From Aquidulcibacter paucihalophilus (GTDB lineage: Bacteria > Pseudomonadota > Alphaproteobacteria > Caulobacterales > Caulobacteraceae): a stretch of DNA of 64,000 nucleotides. Under the pieces are notes generated by a model. That model worked only from the letters and a program-made list of their open reading frames with translations, searched no databases and had not been told where the DNA came from. Made by a program: the position numbers and the translations under genes. The stretch is from assembly GCA_030285985.1 (NCBI GenBank), contig CP127384.1, positions 248,001 to 312,000 of the forward strand, read 5' to 3'. Shown here in pieces: positions 16,353-24,960 of the stretch (positions are counted from its first letter, which is position 1; each line of letters starts with the position of its first letter).

Positions 16353-19043
16353 TTATCCTGCTTCCGGCGCGCGCGATACGGGGTCTGGCGCGGAAGCGCG
16401 CCGGCCGACCTCGGACACGTCGCGCAGGCTGGCCCGGACCGGGGTGGAATGCCGGGTCCCGGCGCGGTCCACGCGGTCCAGCACGGCTTCCAGCTCGAGC
16501 CGCAGTCGTTCCAGCTTCGGCCCCGCGCCCGGCTTTCGGCCCCGGGAGTCGGTGACATAGAAGCTGTCGACCGCGCGCTCGCCGAAACCGGCGATATGGG
16601 CCGAGCGGATCGACAGGCCGTTGTCGGCCAGGACGCGGGCGAGGTCGGCCAGCAGACCCGGCCGGTCGGCACCGGAGACCTCGACCACGGCGGCGTCGGG
16701 GCTCTCGTCCAGATCGACGATGGCGGTCGGCCGCACGTCGAAGGCGGCCCGGCGCGGGCTGGGCGCCGGCGCTGGCGCGGTCGCGATCCGGGCACCGCCG
16801 CGCGCGGCGGCCTCCAGGGTGGCGATCAGCCGGGTCAGGCGGCGCGGCTCGGCCTGGCCATAGGGGGCGCCGCCGCCGTCCTGAAGCTCGAATACGTCCA
16901 GGGCAGTCCCGTCCCCGGCGGTCGCCACCCGGGCCCCGACGACATCGGCACCCGCGGCGGCCAGGGCGGCCGCCAGATCGACGAACAGGCCGGGCCGATC
17001 CCGGGCGGCGACGGCCACCCGGGTGGCGGCGTACTCCTCGGCCTCGTCCTCCCGGATCGTCAGCACCTCGACCGCCGCGCCGCTCTTGCGGGCGCGCCCG
17101 ACCAGTTCAGGGTAGTCGTCCAGCGGGTCCGCATGGGTCACGTCCTCGCCCCGGAACACGCCCTCGGTGCGCTGGTACAGGTCGCGGATCAGCCCGCCCT
17201 TCCACGCATTCCAGACGCCCGGCCCGACGGCGCGGATGTCGGCCACGGTCAGGATCAGCAGGGTCCGCAGCCGCTCGGGATCGCCCACCAGCCTGGTGAA
17301 GGCCCTGACCGTCGCCGGATCGGAGACGTCGCGCTTCTGGGCGTAGTCCGACAGGGCCAGATGGTTGCGCACCAGCCAGACCACGAACTCGGTCCGGCGC
17401 GGATCGAGCCCCAGACGGTCGCAGGCGCGCCGCGCGGCGATGGCACCGTCCTCCAGCTGTCCCCGGTCGCCACCCTTGCCGACATCGTGCAGCAGCATGG
17501 CCAGCATCAGGGCCTCGAAGTCGTCGATCCGGTGGACGATCTCGGACGAGGACGGATGCTCGGCCTTCAGCTTGCCGCGCCAGATGTCGTTGATGATGCC
17601 GATGGCCTGCAGCGTGTGCTCGTCGACCGTATAGGCGTGGTACATGTTGAACTGGGTCTGGCCGACGATCCGGCCCCACTCAGGCAGGAACCGGCCCAGC
17701 AGACCGGTCTCGTTCATCAGGGTCAGAACCCGGTACGGTCGCTGGCCGTGGGCGAGGATGTCGAGGAAGGCGCGCGTCGCCTCCGGGTCGCGCCGCAGCG
17801 AGGGGGTGACCAGCGACAACGACCGGCTGACCGCCGAAAAGGCGTCGGGGTGAATGTCCAGGTCGTGCTCGTCCGCCGTGCGGAACAGCATCAGCAGCTT
17901 TTCGGGTGCCTCGGCGAAGACCTCGGGACCCTTGACCGACAGGCGGCCGGCGTCCTCGATGAAGCCCTCGACGCCGAGCTTGCGCTTGCGGCCGGGGATC
18001 AGCCGCGACAGGCTCATGGTCGACTTCTGCTGGCGGGCTTCCAGCTTGGCCGACATGGCGCGGGTCAGGGCGCCGACGTCGCGGGCGACGAGGAAATATC
18101 GGCGCATGAACCGCTCGACCGCCGGCTCGTCGCCGCGCCCGCGCCAGCCCATCCGCCGGGCCACCTCGGGCTGGAGATCGAAGGTCAGCTTCTCCTCCGG
18201 CCGTCCCGCCGTGAGGTGCAGATGCGCCCGGACCCGCCACAGGAAGTCGAAGGACTCCTCGAAGGTGCGCCGTTCGCGGGCGGTCAGCAGGCCGTCCATC
18301 ACCCGCGCGCCCAGCGGGCTGTCGGGTGCCAGCGACCGGGCGATCCAGAACAGGGTGTTGAGGTCGCGCAGGCCCCCCTTACCGTCCTTGACGTTGGGCT
18401 CGACCCGGTAGCGGACCGCACCGGATTTCTGGTGCCGGACGTCACGCTCCTCCAGCTTGGCGGCGATGAAGGGGCGGGGGTCGGACTTGACCACGAGGGC
18501 ACGGAAACGGGTAATGAAGTCGTCGGCCAGCTTCTCGTCGCCGGCCAGGGGCCTCGACTCCAGCAGGGCGGTGCGCACCGTCATGTCGGATTTCGACAGG
18601 GCCAGACATTCGTCGACCGACCGCGCCGACTGCCCGACCTTCAGGCCGAGGTCCCACAGGACATAGAGCATGAACTCGATCACCTGTTCGGTGCGCGGGA
18701 TCGATTTCCACGGGCGCAGAAACAGCAGGTCGAGGTCGGAGTGGGGTGCCAGCACGCCCCGGCCATAGCCGCCGACCGCGATCAGGCTGAGCCTTTCGGC
18801 CTCGCTGGGGTTGGCGGCGGGATAGAGGGTTTCGGTGGTGAACCGCCACAGGGCGTTCAGCAGGTCGTCGGCGGCGCCGGAATAGAGCCGGGCCACCTCG
18901 ACACCCTCCCCGCCCGCGTCGAGTCGCCGGGCGATGCGGGCGCGGGCGGCGTCGAACGACTCGCCAAGGATGGCCGCCACGGCCTTGCGTACGTCGGACG
19001 CGGACGCGGCCTCGATCAGCCGGTCGTCGAGCACGTCGGTCAC
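16353..19043 (-). CDS. glnD: Bifunctional PII uridylyltransferase/uridylyl-removing enzyme
   Basis: 896 residues from GTG 19043. Senses glutamine and adds or removes UMP on PII proteins to control nitrogen assimilation. Order of domains: nucleotidyltransferase (GGYGRGVLAPHSDLDLLFL near residue 95), GlnD helical linker, HD domain (MLLHDVGKG, uridylyl removal), and two ACT domains (ARDRPGLFVDLAAAL and GADRPGLLADLARVL) that bind glutamine. All domains complete. The start overlaps the mutS stop as GTGA, so translation is probably coupled. PII genes are not in the window. Confidence 0.96.
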   Translation of the reverse strand: MTDVLDDRLIEAASASDVRKAVAAILGESFDAARARIARRLDAGGEGVEVARLYSGAADDLLNALWRFTTETLYPAANPSEAERLSLIAVGGYGRGVLAPHSDLDLLFLRPWKSIPRTEQVIEFMLYVLWDLGLKVGQSARSVDECLALSKSDMTVRTALLESRPLAGDEKLADDFITRFRALVVKSDPRPFIAAKLEERDVRHQKSGAVRYRVEPNVKDGKGGLRDLNTLFWIARSLAPDSPLGARVMDGLLTARERRTFEESFDFLWRVRAHLHLTAGRPEEKLTFDLQPEVARRMGWRGRGDEPAVERFMRRYFLVARDVGALTRAMSAKLEARQQKSTMSLSRLIPGRKRKLGVEGFIEDAGRLSVKGPEVFAEAPEKLLMLFRTADEHDLDIHPDAFSAVSRSLSLVTPSLRRDPEATRAFLDILAHGQRPYRVLTLMNETGLLGRFLPEWGRIVGQTQFNMYHAYTVDEHTLQAIGIINDIWRGKLKAEHPSSSEIVHRIDDFEALMLAMLLHDVGKGGDRGQLEDGAIAARRACDRLGLDPRRTEFVVWLVRNHLALSDYAQKRDVSDPATVRAFTRLVGDPERLRTLLILTVADIRAVGPGVWNAWKGGLIRDLYQRTEGVFRGEDVTHADPLDDYPELVGRARKSGAAVEVLTIREDEAEEYAATRVAVAARDRPGLFVDLAAALAAAGADVVGARVATAGDGTALDVFELQDGGGAPYGQAEPRRLTRLIATLEAAARGGARIATAPAPAPSPRRAAFDVRPTAIVDLDESPDAAVVEVSGADRPGLLADLARVLADNGLSIRSAHIAGFGERAVDSFYVTDSRGRKPGAGPKLERLRLELEAVLDRVDRAGTRHSTPVRASLRDVSEVGRRASAPDPVSRAPEAG

Positions 19044-21748
19044 CGGCGGCCGAGGCCCTTCAGCCGGTACAGGGCCTCCAGCGCCTCGCGTGGCGACAGT
19101 TCATCGGGTTCGATGGCCTGCAGGGCGTCCTCGACGGCCGACGACCGCGGCGGCGGCGCGGGTTCGGCCACTGCGAACAGGGGCAGGTCGTCCAGGCTGA
19201 TGGCGGCGGCCTTTTCGCCCTCCAGCCGTTCGAGCACTTCCCGGGCGCGCTCAACCACGGCGGCGGGCACGCCGGCCAGTTTCGCCACCTGCACGCCGTA
19301 GGAGCGGTCGGCGGCACCGGGCCGGGCCTCATGCAGGAAGACGAGGTCACCGTTCCATTCCCGAGCCGCCATCGACAGGTTGCAGACGTGCGCCAGCCGC
19401 GTCTCGAGGCCCGCGAGCTCGTGATAGTGGGTGGCGAACAGGGTGCGGGCGCGATTGCGGTCGTGCAGGGCCTCGGCCACGGCCCAGGCGATGGCCAGGC
19501 CGTCATAGGTGGCGGTGCCGCGCCCGATCTCGTCCAGCACAACGAAGCTGCGGTCCGTGGCCTGGGTCAGGATGGCGGCGGTCTCGACCATCTCCGTCAT
19601 GAAGGTCGAGCGCCCGCGCGCCAGATCGTCGCCGGCACCGACGCGGCTGAACAGCCGGTCCACCACGCCCAGCCGCATGGCCTTCGCCGGAACGAAGGCT
19701 CCTGCCTGGGCCAGCACCACCAGCAGGGCGTTCTGGCGCAGGAAGGTCGACTTGCCGGCCATGTTCGGCCCGGTGACGATCGACAGGCGCGCGCCCGCCC
19801 TCTCGGAATTGGCCGCGCCGGATCCGTCCAGCCTGCAGTCATTGGGCGTATAGGGATCGCCCTGCGCCTTCACCGCCGCCTCGACCACCGGGTGCCGCCC
19901 GGCGGAGACCTCGAAACAGCCGGTATCGTCGATGGCGGGACGGACGCCGCCGACCTCCTCGGCCCATTCGGCGAGGGCGGCATGGGCGTCGAGCTCGGCC
20001 AGCGCCTCGGCCACCGCCTGAAGTGGCCGGGCCAGCGACTGGACCGTGGCGCGCCAGACCTCGAAGGTCTCGCCCTCGATGGCCAGCGCCCGATAGCCGG
20101 CCTGGCTGATCTTCGCGTCGAGCTCGGACAGTTCGACGGTGGTGAAGCGGACCTGGTTGGCCAGCGTCTGCCGATGGATGAAGGGGCTCTCGCCCGTGGG
20201 CCGGAGGAGTGGCTCGGCGGCCTTGGCCGAGGTCTCGAGGAAATAGCCGAGCACGGCGTTGTGGCGGATCTTGAACGGCACCCCCGCCTCAGCCACGGCC
20301 CGGGCCTCAAGGTCGGCGACCACGCGGCGGCTGTCGTCGCGCAGACGACGCGCCTCTTCCAGCTCAGGGCGATAGCCGGCCGAGACGAAGCCGCCGTCGC
20401 GGGCCAGATGCGGCGGTTCGGCGACCAGACCCTCGGCCAGATCGACCAGCAGCCTCCCCAGATCGGGCGACAGCGTCATCCGGTCGAGGCAGGCGACGAG
20501 CCGCGCCGGCGGGCCGGACAGGGGCTCGCGCGACGGCGGGAACAGGCCGGCGATGCCCTCGGCGATCGACAGGCCGGTGCGGATGGCGGCCAGATCGCGC
20601 GGCCCGCCGCGGCCCAGAACCAGCCGTGAGACGGCGCGGGCCACATCCGACGACGCCCTCAGACCGTCGCGGAGGTCGCGGCGCAGGTCGCGACGCTCCA
20701 GCAGCCATTCGACGGCATCGAGTCCATGATTGATTTGAGCCGGGTCGCGCAGCGGCCGGGCGATCCGTTCGGCGAGGGCCCGGGCGCCGCCCGAGGTGAC
20801 GGTGCGGTCGATGCAGGCCAGCAGCGACCCCTCGCGTTCGCCGCGCTGGGTGCGGTCGATTTCGAGGCTCAACCGGGTCGCCGGATCGATGGCGAGGAAG
20901 CCGCTGTCGCCAGAACGGCGCGGCGGCGACAGGGCCGGGATCTTTCCGGCCTGGGTGGTCTCCAGATAGGCGGCGATCAGGCCCAGGGCCGAGACCTCGG
21001 CCTCCTCGAAAGCCCCGAAACCGTCCAGCGAGGCGACGCCGTACAGCCGCTCGACCCGGACCCGCGCCCCGACCGGCTCGGCCAGCGCCTGGGGCAGGGC
21101 CTGAACGACACCGCCCGAGCCGTCGAGCGCGGCCTTGGTCGTTTCGTCCGAGAACAGGCGGTCGGGCACCAGCACTTCCGAGGCCCGGAAGGAGGCGAGG
21201 GTGGCACCGAGATCTTCCAGCGAACAGGCGACCGCGTCGACCGATCCGGCCGACAGCTCGACCACGGCCACGGCGGCCCGGCCCTTGCGCACCGAGACGG
21301 CGGCCAGCCGGTTGGCTCCGCGCGCATCAAGCAGACTGTCCTCGGTCAGGGTGCCGGGGGTGACGACGCGGACGATGTCGCGATGGACCACCGCCTTGGA
21401 GCCGCGCTTGCGGGCCTCGGACGGGGCCTCCAGCTGTTCGCAGATGGCGGCCTTGAACCCCTGCCGGATCAGTCGCGCCAGATAGCCGTCCAGCGCATGC
21501 ACCGGCACGCCGGCCATGGGGATGTCCTCGCCCTGGTGCTTGCCGCGTTTGGTCAGGGTGATGCCGAGGGCCTTCGAGGCGATCTCCGCGTCCTTGAAGA
21601 ACAGCTCGTAGAAATCGCCCATGCGGAAGAAGACGATGGCGTCCGGCTGGCTGGCCTTGGCCGCCAGGAATTGCGCCATGACCGGCGTCACGCCCTCGCT
21701 GGACGGGACGGCGTCGGCTGTCGGGGGATGGACGAGGGGGGCGTTCAT
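19040..21748 (-). CDS. mutS: DNA mismatch repair protein MutS
   Basis: 902 residues. Recognises base mismatches and small loops as a clamp-like dimer. The N-terminal mismatch-binding domain shows the Phe-x-Glu site inside FFRMGDFYELFF; the C-terminal ATPase has Walker A GPNMAGKSTFLRQ, Walker B FVVLDEIGRGT and the following TYDGLAIAWAV. Length is close to other alphaproteobacterial MutS. First gene of a run continuing into glnD. The region upstream (21749-22174) holds a divergent riboswitch-controlled gene. Confidence 0.97.
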   Translation of the reverse strand: MNAPLVHPPTADAVPSSEGVTPVMAQFLAAKASQPDAIVFFRMGDFYELFFKDAEIASKALGITLTKRGKHQGEDIPMAGVPVHALDGYLARLIRQGFKAAICEQLEAPSEARKRGSKAVVHRDIVRVVTPGTLTEDSLLDARGANRLAAVSVRKGRAAVAVVELSAGSVDAVACSLEDLGATLASFRASEVLVPDRLFSDETTKAALDGSGGVVQALPQALAEPVGARVRVERLYGVASLDGFGAFEEAEVSALGLIAAYLETTQAGKIPALSPPRRSGDSGFLAIDPATRLSLEIDRTQRGEREGSLLACIDRTVTSGGARALAERIARPLRDPAQINHGLDAVEWLLERRDLRRDLRDGLRASSDVARAVSRLVLGRGGPRDLAAIRTGLSIAEGIAGLFPPSREPLSGPPARLVACLDRMTLSPDLGRLLVDLAEGLVAEPPHLARDGGFVSAGYRPELEEARRLRDDSRRVVADLEARAVAEAGVPFKIRHNAVLGYFLETSAKAAEPLLRPTGESPFIHRQTLANQVRFTTVELSELDAKISQAGYRALAIEGETFEVWRATVQSLARPLQAVAEALAELDAHAALAEWAEEVGGVRPAIDDTGCFEVSAGRHPVVEAAVKAQGDPYTPNDCRLDGSGAANSERAGARLSIVTGPNMAGKSTFLRQNALLVVLAQAGAFVPAKAMRLGVVDRLFSRVGAGDDLARGRSTFMTEMVETAAILTQATDRSFVVLDEIGRGTATYDGLAIAWAVAEALHDRNRARTLFATHYHELAGLETRLAHVCNLSMAAREWNGDLVFLHEARPGAADRSYGVQVAKLAGVPAAVVERAREVLERLEGEKAAAISLDDLPLFAVAEPAPPPRSSAVEDALQAIEPDELSPREALEALYRLKGLGRR

Positions 21749-21799
21749 GGGGAGGCGACAGGGTGAAGGATTGCGCGGGCGCGCTCAAGCGGAATGGCG

Positions 21800-22000
21800 C
21801 GGCCTTGCACAGGCATGACCGGGCTGCGACAAGCCCGTCAGGCGGTTAAGGGAACGCGGTGCGATGCCGCGGCTGTGCCCGCAACTGTAGGCGGCGAGGC
21901 CGTCGTTCGATCCGGGGAGCGATCTCCGGCGCCACTGGGCAACCGGGAAGGCGTGGACGGCTGTTGTTGACCCGCAAGCCAGGAGACCTGGCCGCCGACG
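21800..22000 (+). promoter_or_regulatory. Cobalamin (adenosylcobalamin) riboswitch
   Basis: Conserved core elements appear in the right order: TAAGGGAA (21847-21854), GCCCGCAACTGTA downstream of it, GCCACTGG (21931-21938), GGGAAGGC (21945-21952) and the B12 box AGCCAGGAGACCTGG (21977-21991). These define the cobalamin riboswitch, which shuts down vitamin B12 uptake or synthesis genes when the cofactor is abundant. It lies about 180 bases ahead of a TonB receptor gene, as expected. Outer edges are approximate because the 5' closing helix could not be fixed by eye. Confidence 0.92.
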
Positions 22001-22046
22001 TCGCTCGTCCGCTGTCCGGGACCAGACAGAGGCGTGGGGCCAACCC

Positions 22047-22127
22047 TTCCGCAATTGCGGAAATTGTTCCGTCGAAGCGACCCGACCCAGGCGCCGTGCC
22101 CCTTCCGGGGGCCGGGTCGGTCGCTTT
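22047..22127 (+). promoter_or_regulatory. Likely expression platform of the cobalamin riboswitch
   Basis: Between the B12 box and the receptor start are two structures. A perfect 16-base palindrome, TTCCGCAATTGCGGAA (22047-22062), is followed by a long hairpin: GCGACC-C-GACCC (from 22077) pairs with GGGTCGGTCGC (to 22124), with an inner GCCCC/GGGGC stem, then TTTC. The long hairpin resembles a terminator but has a weak U tract and ends about 48 bases before the start codon. Transcription termination or translational control are both possible. Confidence 0.5.
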
Positions 22128-22174
22128 CACCTGCCGCCGCGCAGCGCCCGCGCGGGGCGACGGGAGACCCGCGC

Positions 22175-23995
22175 ATGACGCGATCCATCCTCTACGCCAC
22201 GGCCGCGGCCGTGTGCCTTCCCCTGCCCGCCTGGGCGTTGACCGCCGGTGAACCGGGCAGCGATCTGCCCGAGGTCGTCGTCACCGCCACCCGTCTGCCG
22301 GCCATCGTCGCCGACACACCGGGGGCCCGGACCATCGACCGGGCGACCATCGACCGGCGCGGTGCCGTCTTCGCCGCCGACATCCTCGGCGATGTGCCCG
22401 GCCTGTCCGTCTATCGCGCGGGCCTCGGCGGGGTGACCTCGGTGCGAATCCGCGGTGCCAGCCAGGACAAGTCGCTGGTCCTCGTCGATGGTGTGCCGGT
22501 GAATGACCCGTCCCAGCCGGCCGGCGGCTTCGACTTCGCGGGCTTCGACCTGACCGACGTCGACCGCATCGAAACGCTCAGCGGACCGCAGTCGTCCCTG
22601 TGGGGCTCGGACGCCATCGGCGGCGTGATCGCCTTCACCAGCCGCGAACTGGACGGCCTGCGCGCCGGGGTCGAGGCCGGATCGCTCGGCACACAGCGCG
22701 GCCGGCTGCAGATCGGCCGGGCAGACGACCGCCATGCGCTCGGTGCCTTCGTCTCACACTATGAAAGCGACGGTGTCTCGGCCGCGGCGAGCGGGACCGA
22801 GGCCGATGGCTTCGAGACCACCGCCTGGGGCGTGAACGGCCGCTACGCCTTCGACAGCCGCGTCGAGATCGACGGCCGCATCCGTCATGCCGACCGTTTT
22901 GCCGAGCTCGACGGGTTTGGCCCCGTCGATTCGCTGGATACGACCGACACCACGGACCGTTCGGGTTTCGTCCGACTGGCGCTCACCGACGTCCTCGGCC
23001 TCGATCACCGGGTCACGGCGGCCGTCTCGGACATCGCGCGGACCACTGACAGCGCCTTCCCTTCGGCCTATCAGGGCGAGCACCGCCTGTGGCGCTGGCA
23101 GGCCGACAGCCGGGGGACCGGCCCGGTGATCTATGCCTTCGGGATCGAGCGCGAGGAGACCGGGGCCGATCTGAACGGATACAGCGCCGGCCTCGGCGTC
23201 GATTCGGCCTTCGGGACGTTGCGTTGGGCCGCGTCGGACCGGCTGACGCTGAATCTCGGCCTGCGCCATGATTCGACCGACGACTTCGGCGGCGAGACGA
23301 CCGGTCGGATTTCGGCCGCGTACCGGCTGGACGGCGGCCTGACCCTGTCCGGCGCGTTCGGGACCGGCTTCAAGACGCCCAGCGTCAGCCAGGCGGTCTG
23401 CGACTTCTGCTTCGTACTGCCGGGCACGGCGGTCGCGCCGCTGGTTCCCGAATACGCCCGCGGTGGCGAGATCGCCCTGGGCTGGCGGTCGACGGATGGA
23501 CGCTTCGACGGTCGCGCAACCCTCTACCGGCTGGAGGTGGAGGACCAGATCGACGGCTTCTTCGATTCCGGGAGCTTCGAATTCTACTACGTCAACATCG
23601 CCGAGACCCGGACCGACGGGGTCGAAGTCGAAGGCCGGGCCGTGCTGGGCGCAGGCTTTGACCTCAGCGCCTCATACGCCTGGACCGACGCCGTCAATGA
23701 AGCGACCGGCGCCGCCATCCTGCGCGTGCCGGAACAGGCGGGGTCCGCGACCCTGGGCTGGACCGGCGGTCGCTGGTCGGGAGCCCTGACCGTGCGGGCG
23801 GAGGGCGATATGCCCGACTCGGGCGGAACGCGGGACGGCTTCGTGACGGCGAACCTGAACGCCGCCTGGGATGTCACGGATGCCATCACCCTGACCGCGC
23901 GGATCGAAAACCTGACGGACGAAACCTGGCAACAGCTGCTGGGCTATGGCGAGCCGGGCCGGTCCGGCTCGGTCGGGATCAGGCTGCGCTACTGA
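22175..23995 (+). CDS. btuB: TonB-dependent vitamin B12 receptor, BtuB-like
   Basis: 606 residues. Signal peptide (to about PAWA), TonB box region LPEVVVTATRLP, plug domain with VRIRGASQDKSLVLVDGVPVN (in part) and GPQSSLWGSDAIGGVI, then a beta-barrel ending in the aromatic-terminated strand GSVGIRLRY. BtuB receptors carry cobalamin across the outer membrane using TonB energy; the assignment rests on the riboswitch upstream plus the compact BtuB-like length. ATG 22175 has GGGAGA 7 bases upstream. No btuCDF or cob genes are near. The last 17 bases overlap the convergent aldo/keto-reductase-like gene. Confidence 0.9.
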   Translation: MTRSILYATAAAVCLPLPAWALTAGEPGSDLPEVVVTATRLPAIVADTPGARTIDRATIDRRGAVFAADILGDVPGLSVYRAGLGGVTSVRIRGASQDKSLVLVDGVPVNDPSQPAGGFDFAGFDLTDVDRIETLSGPQSSLWGSDAIGGVIAFTSRELDGLRAGVEAGSLGTQRGRLQIGRADDRHALGAFVSHYESDGVSAAASGTEADGFETTAWGVNGRYAFDSRVEIDGRIRHADRFAELDGFGPVDSLDTTDTTDRSGFVRLALTDVLGLDHRVTAAVSDIARTTDSAFPSAYQGEHRLWRWQADSRGTGPVIYAFGIEREETGADLNGYSAGLGVDSAFGTLRWAASDRLTLNLGLRHDSTDDFGGETTGRISAAYRLDGGLTLSGAFGTGFKTPSVSQAVCDFCFVLPGTAVAPLVPEYARGGEIALGWRSTDGRFDGRATLYRLEVEDQIDGFFDSGSFEFYYVNIAETRTDGVEVEGRAVLGAGFDLSASYAWTDAVNEATGAAILRVPEQAGSATLGWTGGRWSGALTVRAEGDMPDSGGTRDGFVTANLNAAWDVTDAITLTARIENLTDETWQQLLGYGEPGRSGSVGIRLRY

Positions 23996-24872
23996 TCCTG
24001 CGCGGGCCGGCGGCGGTGATCGTCGCCGGCTCCAGCTGCATGGAGGCCCAGTCGAGATCGGGCGTCTGGGCATGGGCCGCGGCGATGACGGCGCGCAGTT
24101 CGGCGGCCGAGGCGATGCTGGCGACGACGGCGGACACCTCGGGCAGGCCCATGGCGTAGGCCAGGGTGGCCTGCATCGGATCGACGCGGGCTTCGGCCAG
24201 ACGCCGCCGGATGCGCGACAGGGTCGGGGCGTGGCGGTGCATTTCGAGGGGCAGGGCCTCGCCGCTCATGAACAGCAGGCCGTCGGCAAAGACCGAGGCG
24301 GCGTGGATATCCACGCCGAGGGCCGCGAGCTCGGCGAGGGCGCCGGAATGCTGGGCGCGCTGGTCCAGGAGGTTGCATTTCAGCTGGACCACGTCCGGCT
24401 GGAAGCGCCGGGCCAGCAGGCTCGGGCCGTCCTCGACCGTGGCGCAGAAGCCGATGCGGCGATACAGGCCGCGGTCCTTCAGGGCCAGCAGACGGTCCCA
24501 GAGGGCGCGGCCCTCGGCACCGGCCAGATCGGCGGCGCTGGAGACCAGCAGCAGGTCGCCGCGCGGCAGGCCGAGACGCTCCAGCGAGCGGCGGGCGCGG
24601 GCCTCGACCCGGTCGACGCCGTCACTGACGGACACGGTGCGCACCGAAACCTGGAAGGGCGAAGGGAAGGGCCAGGCCTGGCCGAGCCAGCGTTCGCCGT
24701 CGCCGTCAGGCTTGGTCGCGACCCGCGTGATGCCGGAATCGGCGGCGGTCTGGAGCAGCAGGCGCAGGGATTCCTCGCGCGCGCCGGCAGGCGCGGGAAT
24801 GGCGCGGTCGGGCTGATGCACGACGGCCAGAGCCAATTTGTCGACCGGGGACGGGGCGCGGCTTGGGATCAC
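23979..24872 (-). CDS. Aldo/keto reductase-fold protein without the catalytic tetrad
   Basis: 297 residues from GTG 24872. The TIM-barrel pattern of aldo/keto reductases can be followed: ESLRLLLQTAADSGITRVATKP, RSLERLGLPRGDLLLVSS, LKDRGLYRRIGFC, QPDVVQLKCNLLDQR and the closing ATLAYAMGLPEVSAVVASI. But the catalytic positions are changed: the usual iDTA...YG reads VATKPDGDG, the Lys strand reads VSVRTV and the usual His after the next strand is Ser (LLLVSSAADL). It is probably not a working reductase. It converges on btuB with a 17-base overlap. The start is uncertain, as no ATG is well placed. Confidence 0.7.
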   Translation of the reverse strand: MIPSRAPSPVDKLALAVVHQPDRAIPAPAGAREESLRLLLQTAADSGITRVATKPDGDGERWLGQAWPFPSPFQVSVRTVSVSDGVDRVEARARRSLERLGLPRGDLLLVSSAADLAGAEGRALWDRLLALKDRGLYRRIGFCATVEDGPSLLARRFQPDVVQLKCNLLDQRAQHSGALAELAALGVDIHAASVFADGLLFMSGEALPLEMHRHAPTLSRIRRRLAEARVDPMQATLAYAMGLPEVSAVVASIASAAELRAVIAAAHAQTPDLDWASMQLEPATITAAGPRRISSAA

Positions 24873-24960
24873 CCCCGGACTGTGACGACCAAAGTTTAAG
24901 GCCCCCCTTCCGAGACCTTGCACGAAGCTTAACCAGCGAACGCCGGTCTTGGCCGTCGGC

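Noticed and set aside
16449..19301. Very long open frame (about 950 codons) on the plus strand opposite glnD
   Set aside because: It is antisense to glnD, whose domains and motifs are complete. In DNA this GC-rich the frames opposite real genes often stay open; its translation is repetitive Gly/Arg/Gln text with no motifs.
24873..24960. CtrA-type paired TTAA site between the aldo/keto reductase-like gene and recQ
   Set aside because: TTAA half-sites occur (near 24897 and 24930) but not with the 7-base spacing of a CtrA box.
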